The notes: generated by a model from the letters alone, not told the origin. A DNA stretch of 64,000 nucleotides from Prochilodus magdalenae (GCA_024036415.1 JAMWET010006573.1:82501-146500), one strand, 5' to 3'; counted from the stretch's first letter, positions 1-11,082 are shown. Program-made: numbers and translations.

Positions 1-39
1 GTCAGCATCGGTATAGTGAGGGAAGTATAAATACCTCTA

Positions 40-715
40 CACACATTGTCCACTTTATCAGCTCCACTGACCATATAGGAGCCCTCTGTAGTTCTACAGT
101 CCCAGACTGTAGTCCATCTGTTTCTCCCTGTGCTTTATTGCCCTGTTCTTCCATGGCCCCCACAGGACCACCAGAGAGCAGGTATTATGTGGGTGGTGGA
201 TCATTCTCAGCACTGCAGTGACACTAACATGGTGGTGGTGTGTTAGTGTGTGTTGTGCTGGTGTGAGTGGATCATGCACAGCAGTGCTGCTGGTGTGTTT
301 AAACACTGTGTCCACTCACTGTCCACTCTATTAGACACTCATACTTTGATGGTCCACCTTGTAGATGTACAGTCAGACACAGGACGATGCCCACAGGACG
401 ATGCCCACAGGACGATGCCCACAGGACGGTACCCACAGGACGCTGCCCTAAGGGTGCAGTATAGTTTTGGTTGGTGGATGGTTCTCAGTCCAACAGTGAC
501 ACTGAGGCAGCACTGCTGTGTCTGACCCACTCACACCAGCACACACACACACTAACACACCACCACCATGTCAGTGTCACTTCAGTGCTGCTCTGTGGTG
601 GTCCTGTGGGGGTCCTGACCATTTCGGAACAGGGTAATACAGTATACAGAGAAACATATGGACTACAGTCTTAATATGGACCTATGGTCGTCAGTGAGTA
701 TAGATACAAATCCTT
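40..715. mobile_element. Foldback-type long inverted-repeat element
   Basis: Two arms of about 240-280 bp (roughly 60-340 and 470-705) are imperfect reverse complements. The left arm has ggtggtggtgtgttagtgtg and the right arm cacactaacacaccaccacc. The outer parts pair too: agtccatctgtttctc on the left, gagaaacatatggact on the right. No ORF of note lies between. This fits a non-autonomous DNA transposon with long terminal inverted repeats. I cannot name the superfamily or fix the exact ends and target duplication. A related fragment occurs near 7300. Confidence 0.7.
378..447. repeat. 14-bp tandem repeat in the foldback loop
   Basis: About five copies of a 14-bp unit, acaggacgatgccc, lie between the two inverted arms. 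The first three are nearly perfect and the last two diverge. Confidence 0.85.
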
Positions 716-734
716 TCAGACCCATCATGTGATG

Positions 735-1130
735 CTGTCTTCTCACAGTGGAAGGATGGGTATGCCACTGTGGTCAGCACAAAGATGAATGGTTTGTTGT
801 CACATGTCACCAGGCCTGCTGTCACTCCACCTCCAGCCCTACCGCACCATCTGCAGGAACTGTGTGAGAATATTCAAGCTGCATGGGATGGATTATCACA
901 GGACACCTTTAGGAACCTCTACACCTCCATGCTGAGACACCTGGCATGTTGGGTTAGCAAAAGGTGCCCGATGCCATACTGAGAGACACTACTGCTCTAT
1001 GTGTAGCTTAATAAATATAACCTACATCAGTCTAAATGTATCATCATTTATTGTTCCTGGTCAGCTTTATCTGCCTTTCCAATAGCACTGCAATCCCACA
1101 CCTCCTTCTGGGTGCAGCTATTCTTTTGAT
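735..1130 (+). mobile_element. Tc1-like transposon, 3' fragment (family T1)
   Basis: This stretch matches, in opposite orientation, the fuller copy at 40981-41746. It carries the last part of the transposase and a terminal inverted repeat ending ggtgcagctattcttttgat. The same terminus occurs in the copy near 20300. The 5' half is missing, and the foldback element lies directly upstream. Confidence 0.8.
770..982 (+). pseudogene. Tc1-like transposase C-terminal remnant
   Basis: The final 45 or so codons read through a helix-rich C-terminal segment with CENIQAAWDGLSQDTFRNLY, ending in a stop at 980-982. The same segment, with a few changes, is encoded on the minus strand near 41200. It is the C-terminal tail that follows the DDE domain in this Tc1-like family, whose intact proteins are around 340 residues. 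The N-terminal DNA-binding helices and all three catalytic positions are absent here. Residues before about codon 20 of this frame are not recognisably transposase. It is a dead fragment. Confidence 0.75.
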
Positions 1131-2670
1131 TTATATATATATATTTATATACGGGTGCATTTAAAAGCAGATGTAAATCCGACGGCCCTCTAGACACCAT
1201 CTTCCCCAACATTTATGAGGGTCTCTCTATTCAGCTCACTCTCTAATTTAATGGATGCAAAGATTAATCGCTTTCCAGAGTGTTAACCACTCCAAACCTG
1301 CCCTGGAGGAGTAGGTGAAGGGTCTATTCACCAAATCTCTATTAAGGGGTGGAATATGTGCTGTGGACCAATTAAGAGTGCATGCGGTTTGCGGAGATCA
1401 TTAGGCGGGTTGGAGTGTGGGGCTCAGGGGCTCTTCACAGTGAGGACCAGCCCTCGAGGGCCAGTCAGAGAAGGGATGTTTGGGTGAGAGGGCCTGCTGC
1501 CTCCCCCTCCCCCCCCGACAGTAGGCACGCACATGCTCCAGATGAGCTTCAGTATCTCCGCCTGGAGAAGAATGTGAGACTGTTTCATTTGGAGCCATTA
1601 GTGAGTTATTGGGCCATTAGCGAGTTTGAAGTTACTGCTCTCCTGGAAGAGAACATTAGCACCCAATCTCCTTTTACTGGCTATCTGGGAAAACAAATGA
1701 AAGTCGACGGCGGGAGAGAAAGTTCAGAGCGTCAGAGAAAGAGAAAACATGTGCACACCGGTCAGTACAGGTCAAGATATCCTTGTCATCGGTACCAAAC
1801 GGTGGCAAATGGGATAAATCAAAAATGCACAATGCAGCTCCCGGTCATAAGGAATGATCTACGGCTTGCGGGCTTGGCTGCCTTCCCTTTATCAGCGGGC
1901 CGGGTGAGGAATTACAAGGACCACGTTGTGCTCGTTAGTCATAATTCCTGAACAAAGCCATCCTTCCTATCTTCTGGTCTGTGCGTTCTCAACCGACCAT
2001 TATTCTTAAGCGTTAACAGTGAGATGTCACATTTTGTAGTACACTTCCATTATACAGGCTCGCCGAGGAGAACGGGGGGGAGTAATGTGGGCTGCCTAGA
2101 GCCCCGAGCCTCTCCGGAGGCTTCCGTTCTTTATCTACATGAATGGATTTCATGGCTACAGACGGTGTGAGGAGCTGGTGATGGTCACGTTAAATGACCC
2201 ATGTCCTCATCTTTTATACATTTTGACCTTCCCTCCACTCCCGGGCTCTGCCTACCTGCCTCCGGAGCTGAGTGGGATATGATAAGATATGGAGATATGG
2301 GCTTGTCCCGTCCCTTCCCATGGGTCGCCTAAGAGGCAGCATGTCCAGAAGGGGGATACCGTAGGAAATAGATTTATTTATGCCCCATGCTGAGCGCCGT
2401 GCTTTAGCGCCAGGGTTTAAAAATAGATTGTGGCATTTGGACTGATGTGTGAAGGCGATATTATATAAGCGATGTAAACAGAGAATGAATCCTGTTTTGA
2501 ATGCGCTGTCTGGGACGACAAGGTTCTCAGAAGGAGTCCATTGTCCCCACCGTAGTGTAGCCTACATCTATCTGGCAGGTGCATGGGCATGTAATATAAA
2601 TGATACGGTGTCCCACTGAAATCCTGTTCACAGGCACAGGTATACCTACAGGCCTGGGGGTATAAAGGAG
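1131..2670. other. High-complexity unique DNA, no recognised gene
   Basis: After a short AT run (1130-1152) the sequence is non-repetitive with balanced composition. A 189-codon frame is open at 1382-1951, but its product has low-complexity starts, no recognisable domain and no splice or promoter context, so I do not call it a gene. The part near 1540-1700 has homeodomain-style ATTAG/CATTAG motifs and looks unusually undecayed, so it is a candidate conserved non-coding element. Confidence 0.4.
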
Positions 2671-3960
2671 CACTAAACCCTAATCCCTATGTTTACACTA
2701 AACCCTAACCCCTACATTTACACTAAACCCCTAACTACATTTACAGTAAACCCTAACCCCTACACTTACACTAACCCCTTAACCCCTAAATTTACACAAA
2801 ACCCCCTAACCCCTACATTTACACAAAACCCCCTAACCCCTACATTTATCACTAAACCCCTAACTACATTTACACTAAACCCCCTAACTACATTTACAGT
2901 AAAAACTAACCCCTACGTTTACACAAAACCCACTAACCCCGACATTTACACTAAACCCCTAACTACATTTACAGTAAACCCTAACCCCTACAATTACACT
3001 AAACCCCTAACTACATTTACAGTAAACCCTAACCCCTACACTTACACTAAAACCTAACCCCGACATTAACACTAAACCCTAACCCCTACATTTACACTAA
3101 AACCTAACCCCTACATTTACACTAAACCCCTAACCCCTACATTTACATTAAACCCCCTACCCCCTATATTTACACTAAAACCCTAACCCCTACATTTACA
3201 CGTAACCCCTAACTACATTTACAGTAAACCCTAGCCCCTACATTTACACTAAACCCTAACCCCTACATTTACACTAAACCCCTAACTACCTTTACACTAA
3301 ACTCCCTAACTACATTTACAATAAACCCTAACCCCGACATTAACACTAAAACCCTAACCCCTACATTAACACTAAACCCTAACCCCTACATTTACACTAA
3401 ACCCTAAGCCCTACATTTACACTAAAACCTAACCCCTACATTTACACTAAACCCCAAACCCCTACATTTACATTAAACCCCCTACCCCCCATATTTACAC
3501 TAAACCCCTAACCCCTACATTTACACGTAACCCCTTACTACATTTACATTAAACCCTAGCCCCTACATTTACACTAAACCCTAACCCCTACATTTACACT
3601 AAACCCCTAACTACCTTTACACTAAGCCCTAACCCCATCATTAACACTAAACCCTAACCCCTACATTTACACTAAACCCTAAGCCCTACATTTACACTAA
3701 AACCTAACCCTGACATTAACACTAAACCCTAACCACTACATTTACACTAAACCCTAACCCCTACATTTACAATAAACCCCTAACTACATTTACATTAAAC
3801 CCCCTACCCCCTACATTTACAATAAACCCCTAACTACATTTACATTAAACCCCCTACTCCCTAAATTCACACTAAACCCCTAACCCCTACATTTACACGT
3901 AACCCCTAATTACATTTACACTAAACCCCCTAGCCCCTTAATTTTTATTGAGCCCTAACA
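2671..3960. repeat. Telomere-like minisatellite, ~24-bp unit
   Basis: More than 50 imperfect copies of a unit like aaccctaacccctacattta. Each copy contains CCCTAA or a close variant, the vertebrate telomere hexamer on the C-rich strand, joined to a tacatttacacta spacer. Copies differ by small indels, so the period wobbles between about 17 and 26 bp. The minus strand is G-rich with regularly spaced G-runs. Confidence 0.95.
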
Positions 3961-5284
3961 CCACCTAATACATTTACTCTTTTAGATTTCTTATCCAATC
4001 ACCATGTATTAGGTTTTTGGAGTATGCTGACAATTTATTGCATACTGCAACTTCTCTTTCTCATCACATTCCAAATTATGGCTAACCAAACTAATACAAT
4101 CTAACAAGATCCCCCGAAGGTCACTCAAAAACCATCATATTTGAGCGGACATGTTTTGCTGCCTTTCTGAATGTTACATGATCGGACTTCAAAAACCTTG
4201 CAAGGGAAATTCTCTATCCTATACCCATGTGACTCCACGATGCCTCCCACTGCTGAGTATTCACACAGTCTGGTGTCCTTTAAACAGTCCAGATGGATGG
4301 CTAACCCCTTAATGACAAGTTTACAAGCTGAGCGGTACCTGCAGGGCCCCATGGGCCAAGGCCGCATCGCGTACAAATAAAACAGGTCGCCTTTGGACTC
4401 TGTCAAGGCGAGTCAGGGTGCATACAGAGGTGTGTCAAATGGGCGCTGGGGCGCAAGTCCCTCTCAGAGAATATACTGTCAAAGCTTATTCCGCCACGAG
4501 CAGGAGAAACGGACTCGGGCAATTAGGCTGATGATCTCTGGTGGCGCAGGGGTCAAGCAAATAAAACACCGGTCAGATTCACAATCAGGCCGTGGCTGGG
4601 GTACAAGGCACTGATTCATGTCAGCTTTCAGCTGCTCTATTGAGAAGATGTGGCGAGATGCCAGAGCAGAGTATATTCCAGAGTGTTCCAGAGGTCTAAA
4701 ATTAGATTTGAATATGAAATGGAACGAGACGGGATAACAGACAAATGGGAGTTCATTTGAGAGGCGGAGCCAAATTGAACAAAAGGTGCACATATATACA
4801 AACACCAGCATACTCCTTATGCCTGGAGTCTCCTCCTGTCACTGCTGATGAGCAAACCCAAGAAGATGGTTAGTCCTAGCCTAGCCTCTTTCTGGTTCTC
4901 CGACAGAAAGTGGAAATCCTTAACACTGAAAGCCATCACACATTTGATAAAGATGTGCTTGTGCACCCAGAATTCCAATCAGCGCTGGAGATATATACTA
5001 CTCTGGCCTTTGGCGCTGACACTTCCAATATGACCACAGAATGCTAAGGACTGGGCACCGTGTTAGCAGGAGCATTCTAATGGGTTTGCACCTAGTCCTG
5101 TAATACATACACAAAACCTGGTATAAATAACACAATCAAAATGATCAACATGGCTCGCCTGTGGTCAGAAGTCGAATGAGCATATGTAAACCTTAACAAG
5201 GAGCACAGCCAATGAGCCAGCATTCTGGCCTGCTGATACCCTGTTACACTGAGCTGCTAAAATCAGATACTTATATGCTACAGT
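3961..5284. other. Unique DNA, no recognised gene
   Basis: No repeats, transposon ends or recognisable exons. Short frames on both strands (for example 93 codons on the minus strand at 4125-4406) have no domain I know. The part around 4280-4720 has balanced composition and is not visibly degraded. Confidence 0.35.
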
Positions 5285-7195
5285 GTTTAAAGTGTTGAGC
5301 AGTACCTTAATAAGTGTAATGTGTTAGTGTACTGTAAGTAGTGTGTTGGTGTGCAGTAACTCTGTAAGTGTAATGCGTTAGTGTACTGTAAGTAGTGTGT
5401 TGGTGTGCAGTAACTCAGTAAGTGTAATGCGTTAGTGTGCTGTACGTAGTGTGTTGGTGTGCAGTAACTCAGTAAGTGTAATGCGTTAGTGTGCTGTACG
5501 TAGTGTGTTGGTGTACAGTAACTCAGTAAGTGTAATGCGTTAGAGTACTGTAAGTAGAGTGTTGGTCTACAGTAACTCAGTAAGTGTAATGCGTTAGTGT
5601 ACTGTAAGTAGAGTGTTGGTGTGCAGTAACTCAGTAAGTGTAATGTGTTAGTGTACTGTAAGTAGTGTGTTGGTGTACAGTAACTCAGTAAGTGTAATGC
5701 GTTAGAGTACTGTAAGTAGAGTGTTGGTCTACAGTAACTCAGTAAGTGTAATGCGTTAGTGTACTGTAAGTAGAGTGTTGGTGTGCAGTAACTCTGTAAG
5801 TGTAATGCGTTAGTGTACTGTAAGTAGTGTGTTGGTGTGCAGTAACTCAGTAAGTGTAATGTGTTAGTGTGCTGTAAGTACTGTGTTGGTGTGCAGTAAC
5901 TCAGTAAGTGTAATGCGTTAGTGTGCTGTAGGTAGTGTGTTGTGTACAGTAACTCAGTGTTATGTGTTAGTGTACTGTAAGTAGTGTGTTGGTGTACAGT
6001 AACTCAGTAAGCGTAATGCGTTAGTGTGCTGTAAGTAGTGTGTTGGTGTACAGTAACTCAGTAAGTGTAATGCGTTAGTGTGCTGTAAGTAGTGTGTTGG
6101 TGTGCAGTAACTCAGCAAGTGTAATGCGTTAGTGTGCTGTAAGTAGTGTGTTGGTGTACAGTAACTAAGTAAGTGTAATGCGTTAGTGTACCGTAAGTAG
6201 TGTGTTGGTGTACAGTAACCCAATAAGTGTAATGTGTTAGTGTACCGTAAGTAGTGTGTTGGTGTACAGTAACTCAGTAAGTGTAATGTGTTAGTGTGCT
6301 GTAAGTAGTGTGTTGGTGTACAGTAGCTCAGTAAGTGTACAGTGTTAGTGTGCTGTAAGTAGTGTGTTGGTGTACAGTAACTCAGTAAGTGTAATGTGTT
6401 AGTATACTGTAAGTAGTGTGTTGTGTACAGTAACTCAGTGTTATGTGTTAGTGTGCTGTAAGTAGTGTGTTGCTGTACAGTAACTCAGTAAGTGTAATGC
6501 GTTAGTGTGCTGTAAGTAGTGTGTTGGTGTACAGTAACTCAGTAAGTGTAATGCGTTAGTGTACTTTAAGGAGTGTGTTGGTGTACAGTAACTCAGTAAG
6601 TGTAATGTGTTAGTGTGCTGTAAGTAGTGTGTTGGTGTACAGTAACTCAGTAAGTGTAATGCGTTAGTGTGCTGTAAGTAGTGTGTTGGTGTACAGTAAC
6701 TCAGTAAGTGTAATGTGTTAGTGTACTGTAAGTAGTGTGTTGGTGTACAGTAACTCAGTGACTAATTTGTTAGTGTACTGTAAGTAGTGTCTTGGTGTAC
6801 AGTAACTCAGCAGGTGTAATGCGTTAGTGTATTGTAAGTAGTGTGTTGGCGTACAGTAACTCAGTAAGTGTAATGCGTTAGTGTACTGTAAGTAGTGTGT
6901 TGGTGTACAGAAACTCAGTAAGTGTAATGCGTTAGTGTGCTGTAAGCAGTGTGTTGGTGTACAGTAACTCAGTAAGTGTTATGCGTTAGTGTGCTGTAAG
7001 TAGTGTGTTGGTGTACAGTAACTCAGTAAGTGTAATGCGTTAGTGTGCTGTAAGTAGTGTGTTGGTGTACAGTAACTCAGTAAGTGTTATGCGTTAGTGT
7101 GCTGTAAGTAGTGTGTTGGTGTACAGTAAGTCAGTAAGTGTACTGCATTAGTGTGCTGTAAGTAGTGTGTTGGTGTACAGTGACTCAGTGAGCAA
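5285..7195. repeat. 54-bp minisatellite array
   Basis: About 35 copies of a 54-bp unit, with core segments aatgcgttagtgtgctgtaa and gtgttggtgtacagtaactc. Divergence is low (mostly point changes such as tgtactg/tgtgctg). Two shortened units of about 48 bp occur near 5940 and 6420. As 54 is a multiple of three, the minus strand stays open as an 18-residue peptide repeat; this is a by-product of the unit length. Two further units lie at 10413-10525. Confidence 0.97.
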
Positions 7196-7299
7196 ACAGT
7201 GCAAGTAGTGTTCAGGTGTATTTTTATCTCCACCAAATTTAAAGTTTAATATTTTACTTTGTACTCCACCTCATTATGTCCAAATCTGTCCTTCCTAAG

Positions 7300-7380
7300 T
7301 GGTGGTGTGTTAGTGTGTGTTGTGCTGGTGTGAGCAGATCAGATACAGTAGTTTTGCTGGACACCTCAGATCATCCACCA
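7300..7380 (+). repeat. Fragment of the foldback element family
   Basis: ggtggtgtgttagtgtgtgt followed by tgtgctggtgtgag matches the left arm of the element at the start of the window. Only about 60 bp is preserved. Confidence 0.7.
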
Positions 7381-8451
7381 ACCAAAGCTATCCAGCTAAC
7401 AGCATCATTTGGGCAGCGTCTTTTAGTGTTTCTGTGTTGTTTGGCCAAATGTAAATGAAATGCACATGGAAGTCAGCAAGACTGTCGTTTTCACCCGCAG
7501 TTCTCTTCAATATATGGCTCCACAGTATGAGCAGAAGTGCACCCAAACAGCAAGTTTCACTCTGTCCACGCTTACGGGGCGGGGGGAGTTGATTGCTATG
7601 CTTGATAGACCTGCGCTGTTCACAGTTAAATAGATAGATGGAAGTGTGTTGACACAGTGCGCCGAAATTAACCACGTTATTCTGAATTATAAACAATAAT
7701 CATTTGTGCGATCAGATACAGTTCAGGAAAATGGTGTTCTGCAATGAGTTTGCACACCATTGGCTCGGAATTGCTATTGATTTTCAAACAACGTCGTGAG
7801 AAGTGGTCACGTTGGCCGAAAGAATAATTGAGTGTTGTGTACAGGCTGGAGTTGTATTAAATGGAATGCATTGTCTTGATTATGTTGCGATTACATCCTT
7901 GTATGAGAGAAGATTTAATGAAAGTCCTTTTTTTCCTCAACCACTTCATGTGATTGAATTCCCCTGGCAGTTTCGTGCCAGATGAAAGCAATTTAAATGG
8001 CTTTACTTCTGAAATTCCACGCACACACACAAGACAAGGTATTGTCCTTTGGCATGTTCCAACCGTGGAAGATGATTTAGTAGCTCTGAAAAGCCCATGA
8101 AAGCCGTGTTATGTAGTCGGTGCTGGATGTCTGTATTGATTGTTTTTCCTTCCTCGTGGTGGAAGTCAGCTATGGAGTTTAATCGTGAAGTTGGGGAGGC
8201 CTCCGCTTCGCTTTACACTTAAAGCCACAAGACATTTAGATATCCGTCAAATGAACAGCCTTATACGTGTTGCCGGTTTGATGTTCGCCAGTTTCTGGGC
8301 GGAGATTGACGTGAGCACGCAGTTCATTCGAACATGAAAGCATGTAAGGGAAAACGGCTGGCTGGCAGCTGGATTTGTTTTTCATAAAGAAGGAGTGAAA
8401 CAGAAGCCCGTGAGCAGCATTGTGTGGGACGTGAGCTGTGAATAAATACAG
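7381..8451. other. High-complexity unique DNA, candidate conserved block
   Basis: No repeat or exon recognised. The stretch from about 7640 to 8120 is well-mixed sequence with several TAAT/ATTA-type and CAATTTAAATGG-like motifs, and lacks the microsatellite decay seen on both sides. It is a candidate regulatory element; I cannot test conservation here. Confidence 0.35.
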
Positions 8452-8535
8452 CGGCAGGCAAAAGTTTGGGGACCCCCGGGCACCGTTTCTTATTACTGAT
8501 AACAGATGAGCGTGTAAATGATGGCCTGATTTCCA

Positions 8536-8800
8536 AATAGCCAGGAGCTGCTTATCAATCAGGGTCACGGTGTGGTGGGGGTGTGGGCTGAAGGCAGGAC
8601 AGGAAGCACCCTGGACAGGCCACCAGTCCATTACAGGACAGACATGCACATTCGTTCACACCTAGGGGCCACAATTTAGCATCTCCAGTTCAGCCGACGG
8701 CATGTCTTTGCACTGTGGGTGGAGAACGGAGAACCTGGAGGAGGAAAGCCACACAGACATGGGGAGAACATGCAAACTCCATACAGGAAGGGTCCAGGTA
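8536..8800 (-). mobile_element. Truncated LINE/SINE-type dispersed repeat
   Basis: ggggagaacatgcaaactcc near 8760 and, on the minus strand, taatggactggtggcctgtc near 8630 are hallmarks of a very common teleost retroposon 3' region. A relative in the other orientation is at 60925-61015. The tail end on the minus strand lies near 8536. I cannot name the clade. Confidence 0.65.
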
Positions 8801-8985
8801 ATAGTACTAGCCTGGGCACCCTGCATAGTCATTACATAGTCACTATGACCCTTTGGACACTATGACAGCTTACGAATGTTTTGTGCAGCAGCTAAAAGTA
8901 TTTTAATTCCTGTTTGGTAGATTTCCGTCCATTCTTCTTCCTAGAAGCTTCTAGTTCTGTGAGATCCTTGAGCCGTCCTGGGTGC

Positions 8986-9294
8986 TGTAACGGTCACTTT
9001 AAGGCAGGTGTAGTGCGCATGTGCACGGTGGAGAGCCGGAGCGAATAATGGAGAGTGTGGAGGAAAACGCGGGAGATAATGTGCGTGTGGTGAACTGTAC
9101 TAGGTTGTAGCCTGGGTTCTCCAACTGGTGTTATCTGGGAACTTGTGACGAGTGAAGTCTTGGTGCTGTCATTATTCATTAAACTGGCTCCGAAAACCCC
9201 TTCACGACGTGTTCCCTACGTGTCTCTTCATGGAAGCTAAGTATCCACCTCTCTATGAGAGCACCCACCTAACACCCTACTTCCATTCGTTACA
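8986..9294 (-). mobile_element. Solo LTR, 309 bp, with 4-bp target duplication
   Basis: It begins TGTAACGG and ends TTCGTTACA, so the termini are the TG...CA inverted repeat TGTAACG/CGTTACA. It is flanked on both sides by GTGC (8982-8985 and 9295-9298). Removing it and one GTGC rejoins the host Tc1-like element. The lack of internal retroviral sequence indicates LTR-LTR recombination. The 4-bp duplication fits Gypsy-like elements. Orientation is uncertain; attcattaaa near 9173 could be a polyadenylation signal for the plus strand. Confidence 0.8.
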
Positions 9295-9314
9295 GTGCAC
9301 TTTAGGGGGTCTAT

Positions 9315-9360
9315 CCACAGATCTTTGATGATGTTTAGGTCAGGGGGACTATGAGGACCA
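9315..9360 (-). pseudogene. Tc1-like transposase, third-catalytic-residue motif, mutated
   Basis: Read on the minus strand, this matches the SPDLN-I-I-E-N-LW signature that carries the glutamate of the DD34E triad in Tc1-like transposases. A codon near the start of the motif is a stop (TAG), an extra C in a C-run shifts the frame, and the glutamate codon reads AAA (Lys). The rest of the gene, spread over about 9990-8890 and split by the solo LTR, is similarly broken. The copy cannot make an active enzyme. Confidence 0.7.
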
Positions 9361-10412
9361 AAGCAAAACCTTCAGTCTGCTGGTTTTGAGGTGGTCCATT
9401 GTGGATTTGGTGTGTTTAGGATCATTATCCTCTTTTCATCTTCAGCTTTTTTACAGACCGTCTGATGTTTGCTTCCGGAATTTGCTGGTGTTTATCTGAA
9501 TCCATTTTTCCCTCCTCTGCTGACATGTTCCCAGTACCTCTGGTGGCAGCTTGAGCCAAAAGCATGATGGGTCCAACCCTCTCCTCAGGACTTTGTTTAG
9601 ATGTTCCATTGCAAACTTTTGATACTGAGTTTTGTGGTCAGGGTGCAGGAAAAGGTTTCTTCTGATTACTCTTCCATTGAAGTCATATTTGTATAGGTGT
9701 CTCTGCAGAGTAGGTCAGTGCTCCACAACTCCAGAGTCTGCTGAACCTTCCTTAAGGTCTTCCGCAGTCAAACAGGGGTTCTGATTTGCCCCTTTCTGTC
9801 ACTCCTTTTAGCAGCTCTCCCTGAAAGTGTTCTTGGCTGTCCAGACCCTCAATCACTCCTGCTAACTGCAGTTTCTTAATGACTTTAGGAACTGAGGAAT
9901 CAGCTCCCCGAGAATGTTCTGCTATCTTATTACAGCTTCTCCTCCTTTGTGGTCATCACTTAGCTGCATAGAGGAGCCCATGGCTGCTGATTGTTGGGAC
10001 GAGGTTTGAGGAGTCAGAGTGTTCTTAAAGCTGTGGAATCTGCATCACCTGGTCTTTCCTAATGATGACTCTGAACAAGTCACACAGTGCTAACAAGCTA
10101 ATTAAGGTCTGAGATCTGGGTACAAGTGATCTGAGAGCTCAAATCTCCTGGGGCGCCCAAACTTTGGCGTGGTGCTCTTTTCTTTTTGTTCATAATAAGA
10201 AATGTTTTATCTTTTAACTTTATGCCTCTTGGAGAACAGTACATCTTCTACTCACATAACTAGCCAGCGGCTGTCAGGTGACATTGACTTCTTGGGTTGT
10301 AGTGACACTTCTCAGGGTGAAATGAGAATTTACACAATTGAGTAACATTATTATGATGGCGATATCGAAGGCGGCAGTGAATAGCTCATGAAGGAAGTCA
10401 CGTGTCGTAGCT

Positions 10413-10525
10413 GGTTTGGTGTGCAGTAACTCAGCAAGTGTAATGCATTAGTGTGCTGTAAGTAGTGTGTTGGTGTGCAGTAACTCAGTAAGTGTAATGC
10501 GTTAGTGTGCTGTAAGTAGTGTATA
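10413..10525. repeat. Two detached units of the 54-bp minisatellite
   Basis: Two adjacent copies of the same 54-bp unit that forms the 5285-7195 array, about 3.2 kb from its end and inside a Tc1-like element. They differ from typical array units by only a few bases. Confidence 0.9.
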
Positions 10526-10604
10526 TAAGGCAAGCAATAGGCACTCTCAACTGATTGGGGTATGAATCCATCCTTGCAGATCACGTACACCCATACATGC
10601 TGAT

Positions 10605-10697
10605 TGGTTTGGCATGCATGATCAAGACTTCCAAGTGCTACCCTGGCCCCCTAATTCCCCAGACTTAAAGCCAACTGAGCATCCATGGGATGACCTC
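10605..10697 (+). pseudogene. Tc1-like transposase remnant (catalytic Glu region)
   Basis: A frame of about 30 codons reads through WPPNSPDLKPTEHPWD, the equivalent of the [14 protein letters not shown] signature that holds the third acidic residue of the DD34E triad. The glutamate is kept but neighbouring positions are changed (Asn to Lys, Leu to Pro). The upstream DNA-binding and first catalytic regions are not found. The frame continues beyond this into sequence with no transposase likeness. Confidence 0.7.
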
Positions 10698-10831
10698 GGT
10701 CCTCACCCTTCTCCCCATGTACCCTCCAGCAGGAGTGGGATGTGCTGTGGTGACCATGACTCCAGATACATGTGGTAACCCACCAGGACCTTACTGGGCC
10801 ACTCTCAGCAAGTCTAGCTGCTCTTCGTACT

Positions 10832-11033
10832 GCAGTACTGTGTGTCTACTCTGTGTGTTTACAGAATGCATATTTAATATTTAGGGTCTTACTGATAGAT
10901 ATATGTAGTTGCTAGTTAGGTTTTGGACATTGTAGGCATAATACATGTGACCAGGCTTTGAGGACATAAATGCACAAGCAGTATAACATCAAACAGCTAT
11001 GACCCAGTTTGTTAATGTCGTATACTGCATACG
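10832..11033. repeat. Near-identical ~200-bp repeat, copy 1
   Basis: From gcagtactgtgtgtctactc to ccagtttgttaatgtcgtat this stretch is repeated almost exactly at 13144-13356 in the same orientation. It is the 3' part of the Tc1-like element here. Confidence 0.9.
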
Positions 11034-11082
11034 GCAGTTACTCTGGATATTAGCTGGTGGTCATAATAATGTGACTTTACTG

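Larger units (their letters stand above)
8452..10182 (-). mobile_element. Decayed Tc1-like element (family T2) with nested insertions
   Basis: The ends are inverted: aggcaaaagtttgggga at 8455 against cccaaactttggcgtgg near 10160. Transposase remnants on the minus strand run from about 9990 down to 8890. A LINE-like fragment (8536-8800) and a solo LTR (8986-9294) have inserted into it, which explains the 1.7 kb span. Confidence 0.7.
10340..11082 (+). mobile_element. Decayed Tc1-like element (family T3)
   Basis: The left end acattattatgatgg (about 10345) is inverted relative to ggtcataataatgt (about 11060); the right end runs to a TA near 11083. Inside are a transposase remnant (10605-10697) and two units of the 54-bp minisatellite. 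Much of the transposase is gone. Confidence 0.65.

Noticed and set aside
1382..1951. 189-codon ORF as a host gene
   Set aside because: No domain, no splice or promoter context, and composition like the surrounding non-coding DNA.
2689..3057. 122-codon Thr/Pro/Asn-rich ORF
   Set aside because: Translation of the telomere-like minisatellite.
2671..3960. True chromosome end
   Set aside because: Units are not pure TTAGGG/CCCTAA, and ordinary sequence continues on both sides.
5960..6223. 87-codon minus-strand ORF with an 18-residue peptide repeat
   Set aside because: It is the translation of the 54-bp minisatellite; openness follows from a unit length divisible by three.
5285..7195. CRISPR-like array
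   Set aside because: Units are contiguous with no unique spacers, and the genome is eukaryotic. The same holds for the other arrays.
9000..9180. 61-codon minus-strand ORF
   Set aside because: Lies wholly inside the solo LTR and has no retroelement motif.
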